Source: Massilia sp. CF038 (GTDB taxonomy: Bacteria; Pseudomonadota; Gammaproteobacteria; Burkholderiales; Burkholderiaceae_D). From it: a DNA stretch of 64,000 bases. Below the pieces are notes generated by a model. The model made no database searches and was not told the origin of the DNA. It saw nothing but the letters and a program-made list of their open reading frames with translations. The position numbers and the translations under genes are program-made. Below are positions 1 through 11,213 of this stretch, in pieces. Location: NCBI RefSeq assembly GCF_900129765.1, contig NZ_FQWU01000004.1:299629-363628 (forward strand). Direction: 5' to 3'. The first letter of the stretch is position 1, and every line of letters starts with the position of its first letter.

Positions 1-1790
1 TTGGCCAGCTTGGCCGCGCTGTCCGCATCGACCGCCAGACTGGTGACGAAGCGCTTGGAACCATCGGCCAGGGTGATGCCGTAGGTCTGCTCGCGGTCAA
101 TCGCCACGCCGGCGCTTTGCAGCGCTGGCAGGATGCGCGACAGCGAAGGCACTTCACCCACAGAGTACAAACGCACGCTGGCGCCATCGGCGGTGTTTTC
201 AACACGTACCGACACATGGCCGTTGTGGCCATTGCTGATCAGTTTATTCAGATCGCGGAAAGCCACGTCCGGCGCGGTGGCCGACACATAATTGACCGGC
301 AGCGTGGCGCACAGGCGACGCAAAGCGCCGCGGGTCGCCATCTCGAATACGTTATCGGTCAGGGCCGCAAACTTGTCGTGCCAGCCGTCCAGCACCGACA
401 ACAGCGGCTGCTGAATATCGGTTTCCAGGTCGAGCGGATAGCGGGCAGCGTGTGCAATCAGATACACGCGGGCCAGCGGGCCGTCGGCCACCAGGGTCTG
501 GGAGCGGACATCGGTTGCGCCCGACGAATCCTTGAGCGCGTGCGCCAGTGCGGCGGCGACGCTGGCGCTGTAACGCTCGCGCGGCAGATAGACCAGCACG
601 TTCAGGTGGCGCGCATACACGTCGCGGCGGGCAAACACCTTCGCGCGCGGCTGCTTGTACAGCGACACCACCGAGCTGCACACCTGCGACAGCCATTCCG
701 GATCGGCTTCCAGCGCTTCGGTGCGCGGCAGCGATTCGAGGATCTCGAGGAATTTCTCGGCACGGAAGCCTTCCTGACGCACGCCGGCCAGGCTCAGTAC
801 CTTGGCCACGCGGCCCCGTGCGAACGGCAGGCGTGCCAGCGGCGTAGCAGTGGCGGCGCGGGTGAACAGACCAACGAAGCAGTGTTCGCCCAGGATGGTG
901 CCTTGTGCATCGGTGTCACGCACGCCGATGAAGTCCAGCGGCTGGTCGCGGTGCAGCGTGCCCTCCACGTCGGCCTTCACGATCGACAGTGCGTCAGGGC
1001 GCTTGGACAGGGTTTCAAAGTCGCCCGGGATATTCGCCAGGCAGGTGCCATACACGGGATGCGCCGTATCCTGCAGCACGCCGATGCGGCTTGGAATATC
1101 GCGTTCCAGTTCGCGCACGCCAGGCTTGACCACGTAATAGGCGTAGCCGAATGGCTCGAAGCCTTCGTTCTTGGCCCACTCGAGGAAAGCAGCTACTTCC
1201 TGGCCTTCGGTACCGCGCGTGGCGCTGGCTGCGGCCACCGAGGTCAAACGGTCGGCCATGGCCACCGCATCGCGGCGCACCACGGCGGCGTCACGCGCCA
1301 CCATCTGCAGCTTGGCAACCAGCGCCGCCAGTTCTTCCGCCGGCAGGTCTTCCGCCAGCAGGCACAGTACATATGATTCGAGGGGCGAGCCGGCTTCGCC
1401 GACGGCGACCGCGTTGCCGCTGGCATCGCGGCGTACGGCCAGCACGGCATTCATCACGCCGCCCACGGCCACGCGCTGCTTGCGCATCGCCATAACAATG
1501 GAGTCGACCAAGTAAGGCATGTCATCGTTCAGGATCAGCAAGGCAGTAGCCATGCCGCCACGGCCATCGGAATGGCGCAGCTGGGCGATCTGGCAGCCCG
1601 CGCCGCTGCGCTTGGCTGCTTGCGCGAAACCGTCGCGCAATACCGGTGCCAGGCTTTCCGGCGACGTGCCTGCGAGGTCTTCGTCGTCCAGGGATTTCAG
1701 CCAGGCGCTGATCAGGGCCGCGACAGGGCTGCCGTCGGCGTTAATCAGGTCCAGGGTCTGGTTGCGCAAATCTTGTGGCATCTGTTTCAT
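1..1790 (-). CDS. gdhB: NAD-specific glutamate dehydrogenase, large (about 180 kDa) type, N-terminal part
   Basis: The 3' end is cut by the window edge; about 596 codons are visible and the family is usually about 1600 residues. It oxidatively deaminates glutamate to 2-oxoglutarate with NAD. Family recognition rests on N-terminal segments typical of this class: NDDMPYLVDSIVMAM near residue 75, EWAKNEGFEPFGYAYYVV, FIGVRDTDAQGTILGEH and RDVYARHLNVLVYLPRERY. The catalytic dehydrogenase core lies outside the window. The ATG at 1790 is preceded by GGAG at a good distance. It follows astB by 127 bases on the same strand, and the glutamate made by arginine succinylation is its substrate, so the two functions fit metabolically. 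The symbol follows Pseudomonas usage. Confidence 0.9.
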   Translation of the reverse strand, partial: MKQMPQDLRNQTLDLINADGSPVAALISAWLKSLDDEDLAGTSPESLAPVLRDGFAQAAKRSGAGCQIAQLRHSDGRGGMATALLILNDDMPYLVDSIVMAMRKQRVAVGGVMNAVLAVRRDASGNAVAVGEAGSPLESYVLCLLAEDLPAEELAALVAKLQMVARDAAVVRRDAVAMADRLTSVAAASATRGTEGQEVAAFLEWAKNEGFEPFGYAYYVVKPGVRELERDIPSRIGVLQDTAHPVYGTCLANIPGDFETLSKRPDALSIVKADVEGTLHRDQPLDFIGVRDTDAQGTILGEHCFVGLFTRAATATPLARLPFARGRVAKVLSLAGVRQEGFRAEKFLEILESLPRTEALEADPEWLSQVCSSVVSLYKQPRAKVFARRDVYARHLNVLVYLPRERYSASVAAALAHALKDSSGATDVRSQTLVADGPLARVYLIAHAARYPLDLETDIQQPLLSVLDGWHDKFAALTDNVFEMATRGALRRLCATLPVNYVSATAPDVAFRDLNKLISNGHNGHVSVRVENTADGASVRLYSVGEVPSLSRILPALQSAGVAIDREQTYGITLADGSKRFVTSLAVDADSAAKLA

Positions 1791-1917
1791 CTTGCTTCTC
1801 CAATGCTTTTAGGTGTATTTCATCGGTACAGCGCCAGCTTGTGGCGGCGCGCTTCGCGATTTATGAGCGGACGGGGTTGGCCCGCCCAAAAATAAGGGTT
1901 TTCGAAGTGGGCGTATT

Positions 1918-3261
1918 CTACGTCAGGTCGTACAGGCCAGGCAGCGCCAAAATGCGTTCCAGTTCCGCCAGCGCGGCCTGGCATTCCAGCGCCAGCTGCG
2001 GGTCGGCCAGATCTTTCGGCTCCAGGTGGTCACGGTAGTATTTACCGACCCATTCCACCAGCGTGGCATACAGCGATTCGGTCATGATCACGTTCTGGTG
2101 CATGGCGCCGGCTTCGGCTTCGGTCAGCGCCACGCGCAGACGCAGGCATGCAGGACCGCCGCCATTGCGCATGCTCTGGCGCAGGTCGAAGTGAATCAAT
2201 TCGTCGACCGGGCCATCGCTGGCGACCAGCTGTTCCAGGTAGCGCGCGACTGCCTGGTTCTCCTGGCATTCCTGCGGAATGACCAGAGCCATCTTGCCAT
2301 CGGTCTTAGTCAGCAGCTGGCTGTTGAACAGATAGCTGGCCACTGCATCGGCCACCGATACCAGCTTGGTATCGACGCGCACCGGCGTCAGTGCAGCACC
2401 CACGCCATCCATTGCCACGCGCAGCTGGTTGAGCACTGCGTTCTCGTCGTGGAAAGCTTGCTCGTGATAGAACAGCACATTGCCATTGCCGACCGCGATC
2501 ACGTCGTTGTGGAACACGCCCTGATCGATCACATCCGGATTTTGCGAGGCATACACGGTGCGCGCAGCATCCAGCCCGTGCAAGCGCGCGATGGCCTGCG
2601 ATGCCTCCAGCGTTTGACGAGCCGGATATTTTTTAGGATTCGGTGCAGACGGATCGAATTCAACCCGGCCATACACAAAGAACTCAACCCCCTTACTGCC
2701 ATGCGACGCGCCAAGGCGCGTGTGGTTGGCCGCGCCTTCGTCGCCAAACGCCGGCGTCGACGGCAAGGCGTCGTGCACCGCAAAATGCTTCTCGTTGCCG
2801 AACAGGGCGCGCAGCGTACGGGTCGACTGCGCGTGTTCATCGGCGCGATGCAGCTTGTTGTTCAAGTTCGCCGCGGTAAAGTGCGTACGGCCGTCAAAGG
2901 TGTCAGCCGATGGGCTGACAGTGGCCGCGTTGGCAGTCCACATCGGCGAGGCCGAATAGGCGCAGGCCAGAATGACTGGCGACTCGCGGTACGCGCGCGC
3001 CAGTACCTCGGCATCGGTGCCGGTAAAGCCGATCTTGCGCAGCATGCGGAAGTTCGGACGCGACTGCGGCGGCAGCAAGGCCTGGGCAAAGCCACGCGCA
3101 GCCAGGGCGCGCATCTTGGCCAGACCCTGCAAAGCAGCCTGTTTCGGATTCGACGCGCTTTTTACATTGCTGAAGGACGCCACATTACCGAACGACAGAC
3201 CTGCGTAGTTGTGGCTTGGTCCGACCAGGCCATCAAAGTTGAATTCGCGTGCTGCTTGCAT
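1918..3261 (-). CDS. astB: N-succinylarginine dihydrolase
   Basis: Second enzyme of the arginine succinyltransferase pathway. It hydrolyses N2-succinylarginine to N2-succinylornithine, CO2 and two ammonia, in the cytoplasm. The product is 447 residues, the usual length, and opens with the signature [17 protein letters not shown]. Other amidinotransferase-fold signatures follow, including [21 protein letters not shown] and [16 protein letters not shown] near the C-terminus. AAGGA stands before the ATG. It is the last ast gene seen, 15 bases after astD. The desuccinylase gene astE, which usually follows, is absent here and gdhB comes next. Confidence 0.96.
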   Translation of the reverse strand: MQAAREFNFDGLVGPSHNYAGLSFGNVASFSNVKSASNPKQAALQGLAKMRALAARGFAQALLPPQSRPNFRMLRKIGFTGTDAEVLARAYRESPVILACAYSASPMWTANAATVSPSADTFDGRTHFTAANLNNKLHRADEHAQSTRTLRALFGNEKHFAVHDALPSTPAFGDEGAANHTRLGASHGSKGVEFFVYGRVEFDPSAPNPKKYPARQTLEASQAIARLHGLDAARTVYASQNPDVIDQGVFHNDVIAVGNGNVLFYHEQAFHDENAVLNQLRVAMDGVGAALTPVRVDTKLVSVADAVASYLFNSQLLTKTDGKMALVIPQECQENQAVARYLEQLVASDGPVDELIHFDLRQSMRNGGGPACLRLRVALTEAEAGAMHQNVIMTESLYATLVEWVGKYYRDHLEPKDLADPQLALECQAALAELERILALPGLYDLT

Positions 3262-3276
3262 GGTGATGTCCTTGGC

Positions 3277-5773
<2,497 letters not shown>

Positions 5774-5784
5774 AGGTTTCTCTC

Positions 5785-6816
5785 TCAGATTCGGACGCAG
5801 ATGACGTTGTCGCCAGGGGCGACCATCAGGGCATTCTGCGCGTCCGGCGGCAGGAACACGGCGTCGCTGGCGTCAATCGACGGGCAGGAAACGACAATCG
5901 CGCGGAAGTTCTGCTCATTGCTGGCAGCGACGGCGTAAGTGACCATCAGATCGGCCGAGTTACCCGGTTCGACGTTTTCCACCCGGCGCAGCATGGAGCC
6001 GGCAAACGAACGCAGACCGTTCTTGTGCGCCTGCAGAATTGGCCCGCCATCGAAGATATCGATGTAATCATCGGCCTCGAAGCCTTCTTCCGTAAGCAGA
6101 TTGAAGGCCAGCTCGCCGTCGGAATGAATCTGCCCCATGGCTGCCTGGGCGTCGCCCGGCAGCAGCGGCACATAGACCGGATAGTGCGGCATCAGCTCCA
6201 CGATGAGCGTGCGATTGCGGGCCCCACCGATGACGCGTTCCGCATCAAGGAAATCCATCTTGAAGAACTTGCGCCCCAGCGCTTCCCAGAACGGCGACTG
6301 GCCATTCTTGTCGGTGATGCCAGCCAGCGGCACGAAGAAGCGGTCGCCGAAACGGTGCGGCGCCAGCACTGCGAACAGCAAGCGCGCGCGCGACAGCAGG
6401 CCCGCTTCCAGTCCGGCGCTGGTCTTGTTGGTGACATAAAAACCGGACAACTGCGAATAAGCGGTCAGCTCCGAACACAGCGTCAGCGCATGCACGCTGT
6501 GGCTGATATTCAGATCGCGCGAAACCTGCTGGATCACATCGTTACGGAACGAGAAATAGGTGCCATTGGAGCCGGCCGAAGCGAAGATGGCGGCGGTGCC
6601 GACGATGGCGCCGGTGGCCTGCTGTTCAAGCACGAACAGATAGGATTCTTCGCTGGGGATGTCGACATGGGCGGCGAATGAAGCGATCGAACGCTCGACC
6701 GAGGCGGCGATTTTTTCGCGCGTCCTGGGCAGGGTATGCACGCCGGGCATGGTGGCCGCGGCCAGCTTTTCGAGCGCGTCGATATCGGTCAGTTCAACCG
6801 GACGTACTACAAACAT
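5785..6816 (-). CDS. aruF: Arginine/ornithine N-succinyltransferase, alpha subunit
   Basis: AstA-family acyltransferase of 343 residues, paralogous to the next gene. It starts MFVVRPVELTDIDALEKLA and contains QSPFWEALGRKFFKMDF, the counterpart of the AruG core motif. It is expected to pair with AruG to succinylate arginine and probably ornithine. GGGAG stands 6 bases before the ATG. It follows aruC after an 85-base gap that holds a strong hairpin, the largest gap inside this operon. Confidence 0.94.
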   Translation of the reverse strand: MFVVRPVELTDIDALEKLAAATMPGVHTLPRTREKIAASVERSIASFAAHVDIPSEESYLFVLEQQATGAIVGTAAIFASAGSNGTYFSFRNDVIQQVSRDLNISHSVHALTLCSELTAYSQLSGFYVTNKTSAGLEAGLLSRARLLFAVLAPHRFGDRFFVPLAGITDKNGQSPFWEALGRKFFKMDFLDAERVIGGARNRTLIVELMPHYPVYVPLLPGDAQAAMGQIHSDGELAFNLLTEEGFEADDYIDIFDGGPILQAHKNGLRSFAGSMLRRVENVEPGNSADLMVTYAVAASNEQNFRAIVVSCPSIDASDAVFLPPDAQNALMVAPGDNVICVRI

Positions 6817-6865
6817 GTGAACTCCCTAATAGACTTGCGACACTTGCGTGTGATGCGCATGCAAA

Positions 6866-6890
6866 CCTGCCCCGCTTGAAGCGAGGCAGG
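6866..6890 (-). promoter_or_regulatory. Strong stem-loop between aruC and aruF
   Basis: On the minus strand CCTGCCTCGCTT pairs with AAGCGGGGCAGG with almost no unpaired loop, about 10-12 base pairs with one G-U pair. It is followed by only three T residues, so it is a weak terminator at best. It could act as an attenuator or as a 3' stabiliser that raises aruC mRNA relative to the genes downstream. The role is inferred. Confidence 0.55.
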
Positions 6891-6901
6891 CGGGCAAAGG
6901 C

Positions 6902-8155
6902 TTACTTGGCAGGTGCCGATTCCAGCATGCCTTCGACGGCGGCGCGCAGAATGCGGTCGGCTTCGGCGATCTGCTCGTCGGAGACGATCAGCGCAGGCGC
7001 GAAACGCACTACATCCGGACCGGCGATGAGCAGCATCAGGCCGAGGGCTTCAGCCGCCTTGGTGATGTCCTTGGCGCGGCCCTTGAAGGCAGGCGCCAGC
7101 GGCAGGCCAATCAGCAGACCACTGCCGCGCACTTCGCCGAACACTTGCGGGAAGTCGGCAGCGAGCTTGCGCAGGTTGGCAAAGATCTTGTCGGAAGCGA
7201 CCTTCACGCGTGCCAGGAAGGCAGGCTGATTGATCATCTCGATCACATTCAGCGCCACAGTGGCAGCCAGCGGGTTACCGCCGTAGGTGGTGCCGTGCGA
7301 GCCGACGCCGAAATGGGACGCGATCTCGTTCGTGGTCAGCATGGCGCCGATCGGGTAGCCATTGCCCAGGGCCTTGGCGCTGGTAAGGATGTCAGGCGTG
7401 ACGCCCTTGTCCATGTACGCATACAGGGCACCGGTACGGCCCACGCCAGACTGGACTTCATCGAAGATCAGCAGTGCGCCGGTCTTGTCGCAGAACTCGC
7501 GCAGCGCCTTCAGGTATTCAGGATTGCCGGGAATGACTCCGCCCTCACCCTGGATTGGCTCGACGATCACGGCCGCGACATCATCGGTGATAGCAGCGCG
7601 CGCCGCCTCGATATCGTTGTAGGCGATGTGGTTGATTTCCTGCGGCAGCGGTTCGAAGCCTTCGGTGTACTTCGGCTGGCCGCCGACGGACACGGTAAAC
7701 AGCGTCCGTCCATGGAAGGACGACAGGCAGGAGATAATGCGCGACTTGTGCGGGCCGAACTTCGAGTGGGCGTATTTGCGTGCCAGCTTCAGCGCGCCTT
7801 CATTGGCTTCCGCGCCGGAATTGCAGAAGAAAGCGCGATCGGCGAAGGTGGCCTCGGTCAGAGCCAGGGCCAGGCGCAGGACAGGCTCATTGGTATAGCC
7901 ATTACCCAAGTGCCAGATATTGTTGAGCTGAGTGGTCAGGGCTGCGACCAGGGTTGGATTGCAGTGGCCGAGGGACGAGACAGCGATGCCGGAGGTGAAA
8001 TCGAGGTAATGCTTGCCATTTTGATCCCACAGATCGAGACCGGAAGCGCGCACGGGCACCATCGCGGCGGGCGCGTAGGTTGGGACGAGGACCTCGTCGA
8101 AAGTCTGCCGGGTGACAGGGCGCGTGGTCATAGCGGAATCAAGCTTAGCGTTCAT
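6902..8155 (-). CDS. aruC: Acetylornithine/succinylornithine aminotransferase
   Basis: Class III PLP aminotransferase, 417 residues from the chosen ATG. In this operon it converts succinylornithine plus 2-oxoglutarate to succinylglutamate semialdehyde and glutamate. The family also serves as ArgD in arginine synthesis. Visible motifs include the PLP region LIFDEVQSGVGRTG and the lysine-containing TSAKALGNGYPIGAM. The ATG at 8155 is preferred over one at 8167 because GAGGA lies at proper spacing before it and the upstream ATG overlaps that site. It is the first ast gene. Also known as astC. Confidence 0.94.
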   Translation of the reverse strand: MNAKLDSAMTTRPVTRQTFDEVLVPTYAPAAMVPVRASGLDLWDQNGKHYLDFTSGIAVSSLGHCNPTLVAALTTQLNNIWHLGNGYTNEPVLRLALALTEATFADRAFFCNSGAEANEGALKLARKYAHSKFGPHKSRIISCLSSFHGRTLFTVSVGGQPKYTEGFEPLPQEINHIAYNDIEAARAAITDDVAAVIVEPIQGEGGVIPGNPEYLKALREFCDKTGALLIFDEVQSGVGRTGALYAYMDKGVTPDILTSAKALGNGYPIGAMLTTNEIASHFGVGSHGTTYGGNPLAATVALNVIEMINQPAFLARVKVASDKIFANLRKLAADFPQVFGEVRGSGLLIGLPLAPAFKGRAKDITKAAEALGLMLLIAGPDVVRFAPALIVSDEQIAEADRILRAAVEGMLESAPAK

Positions 8156-8215
8156 GGCAATCCTCATCCAATGTTAGGGGGTGCAGACAGCTGAGACCGC
8201 TGACTGCGTCGGACC

Positions 8216-8221
8216 ATTATA
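8216..8221 (-). promoter_or_regulatory. Candidate -10 box for the ast operon
   Basis: A perfect TATAAT on the minus strand lies about 60 bases before the aruC ATG. I could not find a good -35 hexamer at 16-18 bases, which would fit an activator-dependent promoter. The regulator encoded just upstream is a plausible candidate. This is a motif call only. Confidence 0.35.
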
Positions 8222-8278
8222 AGAACGACAGTCCCAAACATCTTTCGTCTACGCGACAGCCATTTTCATTTTTCCCCA

Positions 8279-8347
8279 CCCCAAAACCGGGGTCAGACCT
8301 CAATTCTGCAATAATTGCAGTATTGAGGTCTGACCCCAGTTTTGGGG
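8279..8347. repeat. 69-bp near-perfect palindrome with GGGGTCAGACC core
   Basis: The two arms read outward from base 8313 with only a few mismatches. They hold CCCCAAAAC, then GGGGTCAGACCTCAAT, then CTGCAAT, followed by their complements. The right-arm sequence from 8313 to 8337 recurs at 8464-8488. GGTCAGACC-type palindromes are widespread extragenic repeats in Proteobacteria. No transposase is present here. With the next entry and the aruC promoter it fills the 348-base gene-free stretch 8156-8503. Confidence 0.85.
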
Positions 8348-8439
8348 ACGTTTTGGTGGCGAACGCACGATAGAACTTGGAATTTGATGTGACAATCGAA
8401 CAACTAGCACCATATGGTGATGGTTCCCCACAAACAATC

Positions 8440-8498
8440 GAGGTCTGACCCCGATTTTGCAAGAATTGCAGTATTGAGGTCTGACCCCGATTTTGCAA
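8440..8498. repeat. Two direct copies of a GAGGTCTGACCCC repeat
   Basis: A 23-base unit starting GAGGTCTGACCCCGATTTTG occurs at 8440-8462 and again at 8476-8498, separated by AGAATTGCAGTATT-type sequence. The unit shares its core with the palindrome at 8279-8347. The second copy ends only 5 bases before the stop codon of the regulator gene, so it may also form that gene's transcript end. Confidence 0.85.
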
Positions 8499-8503
8499 CT
8501 TGG

Positions 8504-9448
8504 TTAGGTGGCGGCGAGTTTGCGCTGGCGCTCTTCGCGGGGGGTGTTGCCGAACAGCGCGCCGAAGGCGGTCGAGAAGTGGGAGCCACTGGAAAAACCA
8601 CACATCAATCCAACTTGGACGATCGAGTAGTTGGTTTCCAGTAGCAGCTGGCGCGCGCGCTGCAGCCGCATTTCCAGGTAGTAGCGCGATGGCAGGCTGC
8701 CAAGATATTGTTTAAAAAGCCGCTCCAGTTGTCGCCGCGATATGCCTACCAGCCCGGCAATGTCGTCCGTCGACAGCGGCTCTTCGATGTTCGATTCCAT
8801 CAGCGTCACCGCTTCGGTCAGCTTGGGCTGCAGCGCGCCAAATCGCGCTTGCAGGGCCACGCGCTGGCGCTCTTCTTTGCCGCGCACGCGGTCGATGCAC
8901 AGCGTTTCCTTGATCTGGCTTTGGACACCGGCGCCAAAGATGATGTCGACCAGCGTCAGCGCGAAATCGGCACTGGCGGCGCCGCCGCAGCAGGTCAGCC
9001 GGCCGTCGTCCATTTCATATAGATGCGGGGTGAACAGGGCGTGGTCGGCCACGCTGTCGACGTCGGCGTACAGGGCCCACGGCAAGGCGGTGCGTACGCC
9101 ATTCAGCACGCCCGCGTCTGCCATCCAGAGCACACCGGCGCCAACGCCACCCCAGAACGGTGCGGCGCGGCAGCGCTCGATCAGCATGCGGCTGTTGGCC
9201 GGTTTCAGCGAGGCCTGCGCTTCGTCGGCCACCAGCAGCACGATGTGCCAGTGGCGCTGGGCGTCAGCGGTGAATTTGTCGGGACTGCGGACGTCCACGT
9301 GCAGGCGGTCCGGCCCCAGCAGCTTGGCGGCCAGCCGCAGCGGCTGGTACAGCCCGGCCCAGGTCAGGGTGTCCGGTTCGCCGGCGTTGATGAGCAGCAC
9401 GCGCAGGGGCGTCTCTTGGGCCAGGCGGGCAAGTTTGGCAAGTGGCAT
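8504..9448 (-). CDS. GlxA/ArgR-like AraC-family transcriptional regulator
   Basis: A 314-residue two-domain regulator. The N-terminal DJ-1/PfpI-like domain (about residues 12-180) is followed by an AraC helix-turn-helix domain, with ISRRQLERLFKQYLGSLP and IVQVGLMCGFSSGSHFS near the C-terminus. This architecture is that of Pseudomonas ArgR, the activator of aru/ast genes. Its place directly upstream of the ast operon on the same strand supports a role in arginine control, but this is inference. The start at 9448 clears the preceding gene by 11 bases. An earlier ATG at 9505 would overlap it. Neither has a good ribosome site. Confidence 0.85.
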   Translation of the reverse strand: MPLAKLARLAQETPLRVLLINAGEPDTLTWAGLYQPLRLAAKLLGPDRLHVDVRSPDKFTADAQRHWHIVLLVADEAQASLKPANSRMLIERCRAAPFWGGVGAGVLWMADAGVLNGVRTALPWALYADVDSVADHALFTPHLYEMDDGRLTCCGGAASADFALTLVDIIFGAGVQSQIKETLCIDRVRGKEERQRVALQARFGALQPKLTEAVTLMESNIEEPLSTDDIAGLVGISRRQLERLFKQYLGSLPSRYYLEMRLQRARQLLLETNYSIVQVGLMCGFSSGSHFSTAFGALFGNTPREERQRKLAAT

Positions 9449-9459
9449 GCGGCAGCGTT

Positions 9460-10365
9460 CTACTCGGGGACGAGCGCGCCTTCCGGGCGCGGCTCGGAGT
9501 TCCATTGACTGACTATCATACCGGAGATCAACAAAGCCGCGCCGATCCAGCCCCGCCCCGTCATCGTTTCGCCCAGCCAGAAATAGCCAAAGAAGGCGGC
9601 CGCAGCCGGCTCGAATGCATACATGACGGCCGCTTCATTTGCGGTGCTGTGACGCTGCCCCCAGGTTTGCAAGGAGATGATCGCGGCCGTGGCCACCACC
9701 CCAAGATAGATGACACCCCAGGCACCGTGCCCCAAAGCAGCAGTAATACGATGAGAGTAGGCACTTACATCGCTCATTGATCCGTAGGGCGCTTCCGTGA
9801 CCAGCACCCACACCGCAGCGCATGCGGCCACCGTCGCAATCTGCATCGCCGTCAATGTCATCAGGCGCTTGGCGCCCCGGGTATGGACTTCCATCATCTT
9901 GATGTAAAGACCGAAGGTCAGCGCGGCGCCCAATGCCAGGGTGTCACCGAAACCCCAGGCGCCGCCGTCCCAGCACAGCGCTGCCAGTCCGGACACGGCC
10001 AGCGCCAGCGCAATCCAGATGCGGCGCTCGGGCGGGCGCCCCGACAGCACACCGAGCAGCGGCACGATCAGCACGTTCAAGCCGCAAATAAAGGCGTTGC
10101 GGTTGGAGCTGGTCAGCGCCAGCCCTTCCACCTGGAACACATAGCAAAAGAACAGCAGCAGGCCCAGCAGCAAGCCCGAACGCAGATCGCTACGCGCGCC
10201 GCGCCACAGAAACGGCGACAGAATCACAGCAGCCAGCGCAAAACGCGACAGCACGATCCAGGCCGGCGTCAGGCCGGCAGTGAGCGCTTTCATCGCGGGA
10301 AAGGTGGTGCCCCAGACGAGGGTAACAACCAGCAGGGCCAGAATGCCGCGCAGGGAATGGGACAT
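9460..10365 (-). CDS. EamA-family (DMT) transporter
   Basis: About 301 residues of mostly hydrophobic segments in the ten-helix EamA layout. It starts RGILALLVVTLVWGTTFPAM, and the second half contains WGVIYLGVVATAAIISLQTW and ending helices around FFGYFWLGE. Members export amino acids or other small metabolites; the substrate cannot be read here. The ATG at 10365 is chosen over an upstream TTG. Its stop lies 11 bases before the ArgR-like regulator, so the two are probably co-transcribed, which would be consistent with amino-acid export. Divergent from the MarR gene. Confidence 0.85.
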   Translation of the reverse strand: MSHSLRGILALLVVTLVWGTTFPAMKALTAGLTPAWIVLSRFALAAVILSPFLWRGARSDLRSGLLLGLLLFFCYVFQVEGLALTSSNRNAFICGLNVLIVPLLGVLSGRPPERRIWIALALAVSGLAALCWDGGAWGFGDTLALGAALTFGLYIKMMEVHTRGAKRLMTLTAMQIATVAACAAVWVLVTEAPYGSMSDVSAYSHRITAALGHGAWGVIYLGVVATAAIISLQTWGQRHSTANEAAVMYAFEPAAAAFFGYFWLGETMTGRGWIGAALLISGMIVSQWNSEPRPEGALVPE

Positions 10366-10467
10366 GGAGCGTACTTTCAGGCAGTGTGGCAAAACAGCAT
10401 CAGTGCGCTATGTTACCCGGCCCGATGGCAAAAGGCGAACCGCCGCAGGGACGGCTATAATCGAGCC

Positions 10468-10935
10468 ATGGGGGAACGTTACTTAAAGAGTGTGCGCTTG
10501 CTGGCCGAATGCCTGCAGGGCTTTGAACGGTTTTCCGGGGAATCGGTCCGCCGCAGCGGTCTGACCCACGCGCAGTTCGACATCATCGCGACCTTGGGCA
10601 ATACACCGGGCATGACCTACAAGGAATTGGGCGAGAAAACCCTGATCACCAAGGGCACGCTGACCGGCGTGATCGAGCGCCTGGAAAGCAAGGGCCTGGT
10701 GGCGCGCGAGCGCTGTCCCGACGACAAGCGCTCGTTCTATGTGCGCCTGACAAAAAGCGGGGAAGCCATGTTCGAATCCGTGTTTCCGGTGGTGGTGGCA
10801 CACGGACGCAGCTTGTTCGCCTCGTTCAGCGAGGCTGATTTCGATGCGATCGACCACTCCCTTAACAAGCTCAAACAACTCATTAACGACGGCTCCACCT
10901 GCCCCACAACACAACAACAGAAGGAAGAATATTGA
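10468..10935 (+). CDS. MarR-family transcriptional regulator
   Basis: A 155-residue winged-helix protein. Recognition helix and wing sequences are visible: MTYKELGEKTLITKGTLTG and then ERLESKGLVARERCPDDKRS, the standard MarR DR motif. A TATAAT at 10456-10461 lies only 6 bases before the ATG, and there is no Shine-Dalgarno sequence, so the mRNA may be leaderless. Its stop overlaps the TTG start of the next gene. It is divergent from the EamA exporter and could control it; that is inference from position. Confidence 0.88.
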   Translation: MGERYLKSVRLLAECLQGFERFSGESVRRSGLTHAQFDIIATLGNTPGMTYKELGEKTLITKGTLTGVIERLESKGLVARERCPDDKRSFYVRLTKSGEAMFESVFPVVVAHGRSLFASFSEADFDAIDHSLNKLKQLINDGSTCPTTQQQKEEY

Positions 10936-11213
10936 AAACCTCGCTGCTCGACGGCAAATCGCCGGCAAAATTTGACAAGCACATCATCGGCAACCTGCTG
11001 CTCGATGTGGCCACCCCGGACGAAGTGCGCAAGGAAAAGATGCTGATCGGCGTGCGCAATGAAGACGGCGAAATCTACCGCCTGATCGGCGCCACCAAGA
11101 TCAACAGCTTCATGAATGCAGTGGAAGAACTGGACGATCTGGGCCTGGTCAATGAATTGCAGGACACCGAGGGCACGCAGGAAGGTTGCGACGCGATTTT
11201 CAGCGAGCCATAA
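10932..11213 (+). CDS. Small conserved-looking protein of unknown function, coupled to MarR gene
   Basis: A 93-residue soluble protein I do not recognise. It reads like a compact alpha/beta domain (HIIGNLLLDVATPDEVRKEK, then YRLIGATKINSFMNAVEELD). It has no ATG; the TTG at 10932 overlaps the MarR stop as TTGA and is preceded by AAGGAAG, a good ribosome site. Tight overlap implies translational coupling and a shared role. Codon usage and lack of internal stops support a real gene. Confidence 0.75.
   Translation: MKTSLLDGKSPAKFDKHIIGNLLLDVATPDEVRKEKMLIGVRNEDGEIYRLIGATKINSFMNAVEELDDLGLVNELQDTEGTQEGCDAIFSEP

Noticed and set aside
117..1376. Plus-strand open frame of about 420 codons
   Set aside because: Shadow of the NAD-glutamate dehydrogenase coding on the minus strand, which continues through the window edge.
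1800..1917. Possible terminator between astB and gdhB
   Set aside because: A seven-pair GGGCGGG/CCCGTCC stem exists, but no T-run follows it on the minus strand.
8217..8603. Small minus-strand open frames running through the GGTCAGACC repeats
   Set aside because: They are made of repeat sequence and the end of the regulator gene in another frame; no ribosome site or domain.
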